Shown here: positions 59,268 through 64,000 of the stretch, one piece after another
Layout: every line of letters begins with the position of its first letter
How positions within the stretch are numbered: position 1 is the first letter of the stretch
From: Aspidiotus rigidus
Lineage: Eukaryota; Arthropoda; Insecta; Hemiptera; Diaspididae
Reading direction: 5' to 3'
Assembly (NCBI GenBank): GCA_035079385.1
Contig: JAVHKY010000003.1
Span: 23,947,501-24,011,500, forward strand
DNA length: 64,000 bases
The notes under the pieces: generated by a model
Told to the model about the DNA's origin: nothing
What the model saw: the letters and a program-made list of their open reading frames with translations, nothing else
Database searches by the model: none
Position numbers and translations under genes: made by a program

Positions 59268-60140
59268 CATTTGATGAAATTTAAAATTTTGTGAAATTTG
59301 GAGCCCATCAGCCCCAGTGGCAGAGTTTATACATAAAAATAATCCTTGCACCATTTCTTTCATACAATACACCCAATAAATATGATTATTATGAATATTT
59401 CTTTTCCAAGTTTTGCAACAATAAGTCTTGAAATAATGAAACTTTTGCCGCCCCCCCCCAGAAAAATGGGTTCATAGGGGCACAAAAATTAACTTATTCT
59501 GTGGCATATTCTTGTTAATATTATTCATTACAGCTTCCTTCACCTGTGTATTTTTCTGATGAAATTTATGATTTTGTGAAATTTTGGGTCCCAAGGCCCC
59601 CAATAAAAGGGTCTATGTGTAGAAAAAAGTTCCTCGCAGCATTTCTTCAAACAACTCACCCAATACATATATTTTATATAATTTTTTTCCAATTTTTGCA
59701 ACAATGGTGTTCAAAATAACCATCTCCCCCCAAAAAATGGGCCCCGGGGGTACAAAAATGAACTTACTGGTTGTCATTCTAGTTAATATTATTCATTACC
59801 TCTTCCTTCACCTGTACACCAAATTTCAAGTTTTTCTGATTACATTTACAATTTTGTGAAATTTTGGGCCCCGGCCCCCTAATGGAAGGGTGCGTGTAGG
59901 AAAATATTTTGTAATACATTTTTTCTACAAATCACATGATTAAAATATTTTTCATGATTTCTTTCCAATTTCTGCAACAATAATCTCCAAAATGAACTCT
60001 CCCCCCAAAAGTGGACCCCTGGGGGCATAAAAATAGACTTTCTGCGTGGCACTCTTGTTAATATGATTTGTTAGACCTTCATACACCTCAACACCAAATT
60101 TCATTCTTTTATGACAAAATGCACAATTTTCCAGAATTTT
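59268..60140. repeat. Right-arm array, inverted
   Basis: About three and a half units, complementary to the left-arm units. Boxes ggagccc (59299), gggtccc (59586) and gggcccc (59866) are 280-287 bp apart; then the outer degenerate unit to 60140. Confidence 0.85.
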
Positions 60141-60334
60141 GGATTAACAGCCCGTACTACTCGTAGTATAATTAATAACTAGCATTCGATTTCAAAGTTC
60201 AAAGGAATTATTTATTCAAACAATTTGAATAAAAGAAATTAATACAAAATAAAAATATTTAAAAAACTTAATACCTACTGCCACCTACTGATTGTGAAAG
60301 AGCGCAAACTGCAAAGTTCTCGTTTGCAATTTCT

Positions 60335-60353
60335 TGTTGTTGTTGTTGTTGTT
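60335..60353 (+). repeat. (TTG)n microsatellite
   Basis: 'cttgttgttgttgttgttgt' inside the outer right arm. Confidence 0.9.
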
Positions 60354-60529
60354 TTTTCTTTTTTCGCTTATTCATGGACGTAAACGGTTTAAAAAAAGTC
60401 GTATAATACTCTTCCAGTGGTCGTACAAAAGTCATACAATTGGAAAATTTGTATTTGGTAGACACTCTGAATTATACGAGGAAACTCTACGGGACCGGTT
60501 TCTAACGGAACGATGACGATCATCATCAG

Positions 60530-61500
60530 GAGACTGAAGCTATAAAACTGAAATTGACAAGAAGGGAAACGAAGATAAAAACGAAAGTGGTGAGGATGAG
60601 GCAGTCGGGTGACTCGAAACGGTGGACAAAGCGTATGAACGGATTGATAAACGTTGCGTCCAAATTGTTTAGCAAATGTGTGCCTGCTCTAACTTTGATG
60701 GCAATGACTTCAGACTCTTCAAGACGGTTCATAAGGTCGTTCTTCTTACAATGGTGGATCAGAGTTTTTGAGGATCGTGTCCTTCTTTGGCGCAATGGGC
60801 TGAGACGGCTTCTTGTGTTTTTGTAAGTTTTCTACCGGTTCGCCCAATGTAAACAGAGGGGCATTCGCCACATGAAACTTGATACTGGCTACGTTGATTT
60901 TGGTCGTGAGAGAAATGAGGTTCGATACCGTAGAGAGGGTGTAGAACCTCGTACGATCGCCGAAACAGCGGAGTTCGGCAGCAAGATCTTCCAAAGTTCA
61001 GCCTAGGAATGGGAGGTGAACCCTTTTTCCCCTCTGTGGAGTACGATCGAGGGGGTTGTCAGTCTGGGCCAGTAAAAGTCGCAGTCATTTCCTTCTGATG
61101 AGTAGACGGATATCAAGAATCAGTGCATTGATCGTAGCGATACGTTCGGTGTTCAAGAATTCAGATTCAAAAGTTTGACTTGAGCCTATGAATAGCGGAA
61201 TTGATAGCAGCTATCTTATGGATCACCGGCTGGAGTGAACTGGAATACCTGAAAACGTATCTCTTCGATAAACGGCGAAATCGACTCGGAAGATGCTTAA
61301 CCGTTCAACCAAAGGGGTGGTTAGGTTAATATCCCACTTCGATGGTAAAAGAGATGGACGAATGATAAGAACTGAGTGTATACGAAAGAAACTTTGAAGG
61401 TTGACATTCGAACCTCGCCAATCGCAAATGATGTCGACATGTCTGGCCCAGAACCGACCAGAGCTGGGAAACGCAAGTTCATACAAAATTTAGACTTCTG
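60530..61500 (-). pseudogene. Penelope-like element 3' half, separate family
   Basis: Minus-strand reading from 61486 gives 'MYELAFPSSGRFWARHVDII' with 'CDWRGS' (motif C region; Y-DD changed to HVDI), and 'DFAVYRRDTFSGIPVHSS'. After a shift 'HKIAAINSAIHRLKS' follows. The endonuclease is 'YQVSCGECPSVYIGRTGRKL' with CxxC and YIG kept, then 'AHCAKEGHD'. At the 3' end, minus-strand CTGATGA (60523-60529) is followed after 20 nt by GAAA (60499-60502); the spacing and pairing are poor for a hammerhead. Motifs A and B are lost or unreadable. Several stops and shifts; inactive. Confidence 0.85.
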
Positions 61501-63319
61501 TTCGATCCATAAAAAACGTCAGCGGCTGTCCTCCCCTGGGGAGATCATTAGGGAACTTGTAGACGTTTTTCCTAAAGACGTAGAAATTGTATTTTCTTCA
61601 ACTTTCTTACTTCTATTCATCCTCGTGAACGTGTCCATTCAAAAAACTCTTGATGATTTTGAATCTCGAATATTCTGAAGTCATCGCTCATTAAACTGCA
61701 TAAATGACACTGTGGAACAGATCGTAAAAGTAATTTCAAAAGCTAAAATTCCTCTCTGGTATAATCGACAAAAAGTAGTGTTTCTAGTATCATCTATTGA
61801 AAAATTGAGCCAGCCTATTATAATAACTTCTTCGCAGTAGAAATAAAACTGACGAATACCACGACACGCTTCCATAATTAATAAACCATTCATTTTCCTC
61901 AATTTGATACGTATCCTGTAAATACTCTTCAATCGGGTCATTCATTTTATTTATACAGATTATAAATAAATTGATTCGTTTGGATTCGTGAAGCGACGAG
62001 GTGCCGAATTTGAGTCCTGCTACATCCAAATTCGCCCGGGTATGAATTAAATTCTCGTTTACTGCACAGTTTTTCGTGACACAAACTCGAAACATCAATC
62101 AGTCGCACGAACGAGAGGAGATACAGAAAAAAAAAAAAGGTAGATGTACAGCTTACCAGGCCTCTTTTACCTATTCAGGCTAGAGCAAGTGAAACAAAAC
62201 TTTTTTAATCTGACGACGACTATCCTATCGATCGTCTATTAGGCGGCACCCAATGTGTGCACGAACGACTAAATTTCTTTGTACAGATATTATTAATGAT
62301 GAAGAGTAGAGTTGTTCAACAAACTTTTGGCCTCGAAATTTGGGAGTTGATTTCGATGAAAAGATTCGCCCTCGCTACACATTTCCCAAAGTTAATAATC
62401 CATTACAAACTCCATATTTGCAAATCATACTCTTTACTCGTGGCCCTTTAAAAAGTTAATCTCACAATACATCCAGATAACGACGGTGCCTGAAATGATC
62501 CTGTTAAATTCGCCTACACCCATTTTTTTTACTTATTATAAAATTTTCGACGGGCGTATATTTTTATTCTGGCAAAAAAAAAATATATATTGAGTATTCG
62601 AACCGTCGTTATAGTCAAAATGGGGGGAAAAAAACGCGTATAAATTATGAGCGGTGTGGTAGCGGAAATGTTGAAATTTCCGGCCTCCATTTTACGTCCA
62701 ACTGATCAAGACTTTGGAAGTCATTAATTCAACTGTCTTTCGTTGAAAGTTTGGGTTAACCTCAGAAGTGAGCGAGAGAAAAATGAAACTGTCGAAACAA
62801 ACGGTGAACGTTGTTTCGCTAACTAGCAAATATATTCCAAGTAGGCTTTACGAGTGGAAATGTCGGAGGATTAGTGCATAGAAGAGGAATTTTCTTGTAA
62901 TCGTCTTGTAACAGGATTATGATCTTTCCTTTCTTCGTGTAAATGTTGAGAGGAGGTTGGTTTGTAGACTCGACAAAGTAAGAGCAGCCCATTACTGCAG
63001 CGTGTCGCTTTAATTTATTGCACGTAAGTTTCATAGCTAGCTTTTGGATGATTTCTTAGTGTTTCGTCGACACTAATACAATTCCAATGCAGTAGTGGTT
63101 TCGAAAAGCTTACTTACCTCTCTTCAAGCTGTATTAATTTGAAGATATGGCTGCGGAACTCGGATTCAAGAGACTGTTTTGCTGTTCAGAAACTTTGAGC
63201 CTTGAAAGTGGCGTATGACTTTCAAAATGATGATGTTTTTATCATTGGGTATAACCAATGTATCGAGTGAGTTTACTTACCTCTGCTGAATATTTCTTTT
63301 TTCTTTTTATCCCCGTTGG
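61501..63319. other. No recognised gene
   Basis: AT-rich. Frames 61376-61678 (plus), 61681-61941 and 61790-62098 (minus) show no domain. Confidence 0.4.
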
Positions 63320-63770
63320 GAAAGATTGGGATCGACACAGAAAAATGACATTTTTTTGGCAAATTATTGTCATTTTGTCAGAGAGAGTGCCATTGCCTCT
63401 AAAAACGACAATTTTTTGGCAAATTATTGACAATCAAGATAGAAGTGCATTGCGGTTTCTACGATCCAATTTTCTGCCAATTATTTTTCAAATCCAAGTC
63501 AATTTTACGCCAAGATCCAGCCAATATTGGGAAGATTGGCACAGTTGACGCAGAAAAACGTTTTATTGTCAAATTATTGTCATTTTTACAAATGAAGAAC
63601 AATTGACCAAGAGAAGACATTTTTTTAACAGATGATTGGCATCCAAGGTTAAGATCCAATATTCTGTTGTTTTTTGTCATTTTCAAACAATTCGGCACAA
63701 TTGACAGAGAAAAACGACGTTTTCATGACAAGGTAATACCATTTTGGTAAAAGGAAAACAATTAACCAGA
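63320..63770. repeat. Degenerate tandem repeat, about 165-208 bp
   Basis: 'agattggcacagttgacgca' variants with 'gaaaaacgac' and 'ttggcaaattattgtcattt' recur at about 63323, 63531 and 63695. Short open frames inside are by-products. Confidence 0.6.
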
Positions 63771-63879
63771 AGCTCACGGGTTCTTTTACAGACGAAAAAG
63801 AGAGGAGGTAAGGAACCCCTTTTTGTGGGGCACATGGGATCTGGAAAATGTAGTTGGTCATGAGAGAAGGATATGGAAA

Positions 63880-63985
63880 TTTTGACCTCCAACCTATATA
63901 GGATAAGAGAGGGATTTGGAATAATTTCGCCTCCAAGTTATGTACAATAGGAGGGAGACTTGGAAAAATTTTTAATTTGTTGGCC
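63880..63985. repeat. Dispersed 45-bp motif, inverted
   Basis: Reverse-complement copies of the family ('aggagggagacttggaaaaa', 'tataggataagagaggga') at the right edge of the window. Confidence 0.5.
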
Positions 63986-64000
63986 AGCTGGACAACAGAC

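Larger units (their letters stand above)
54617..60464. mobile_element. Foldback-like element with tandem-repeat arms
   Basis: Ends TGTCTACC (54617-54624) and GGTAGACA (60457-60464), followed inward by 'gtcatacaa' and 'gtcgtacat' words on both sides. The left arm (54617-57990) and the inverted right arm (59268-60464) share long stretches, for example 'gattattgttgcagaaattg' on the left with its complement at 59970, and the arrays of about 283-bp units. The core (57990-59267) is a broken OTU/Helitron gene. Long inverted arms made of tandem repeats resemble Foldback/Galileo-type elements. No clear target duplication was found. Confidence 0.65.

Noticed and set aside
1..64000. CRISPR arrays or bacterial-type operons
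   Set aside because: Tandem repeats lack unique spacers of constant length, and no Shine-Dalgarno-linked gene series exists; the window is eukaryotic.

Overview
The window looks like nuclear DNA of an animal, most likely an arthropod and probably an insect. The evidence is indirect: a broken copy of a twitchin/projectin-type muscle gene, a broken mitochondrial-type HSP60 fragment, Jockey-like and R1-like LINE remnants, several Penelope-like elements (PLEs), a MULE transposase, a Ty3/gypsy-type LTR element, a Helitron remnant, long A/T homopolymers and scattered CCTAACCTAA-type motifs. I find no intact host gene, no rRNA or convincing tRNA, no CRISPR and no bacterial operon structure. Species cannot be named from this sequence.

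Layout: 0-3.3 kb is featureless apart from one MITE-like element and a dispersed 45-bp motif. 3.4-9.0 kb holds two 'element inside an element' structures with terminal inverted repeats, and between them a decayed Ig/Fn3 (twitchin-like) segment with a 151-bp MITE at its end. 11.3-13.8 kb has an R1-like LINE remnant and a truncated MULE transposase. 16.7-17.7 kb is a 51-bp minisatellite open on both strands. 18.7-20.0 kb is a 5'-truncated Jockey-like LINE with poly-A. 22-27.4 kb has an 84-bp tandem repeat, an unidentified coding-like fragment, a PLE reverse-transcriptase remnant, a LINE 3' end with poly-A, and a 168-bp dimer.

30.3-35.7 kb is the most intricate retroelement zone. A plus-strand PLE is split by two later minus-strand PLE insertions of different families, each bounded by inverted repeats, and hammerhead-ribozyme-like cores lie downstream of the endonuclease domains. 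35.7-47.3 kb is mostly featureless (an AT-rich array, a 373-bp hairpin MITE, an ATG-less open frame). 48.1-50.5 kb is another almost full-length PLE with several breaks.

50.8-52.3 kb is a small LTR retrotransposon with 137-139 bp LTRs and a CCTAG target duplication. Inside it are an HSP60 fragment, an unidentified coding-like segment and the last part of a gypsy-type pol gene, so it looks like a deleted element that has captured host cDNA. 54.6-60.5 kb is a foldback-like element whose arms are arrays of about 283-bp units. Its core is a broken OTU-protease/Helitron protein gene. 60.5-61.5 kb is another PLE remnant.

All coding signals recognised here are transposon-derived or pseudogenic, so nothing suggests a working pathway. 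The biology of the window is nested insertion, gene-fragment capture and tandem amplification. The two best candidates for an undescribed system are the HSP60-carrying LTR element and the OTU/Helitron-cored foldback element.
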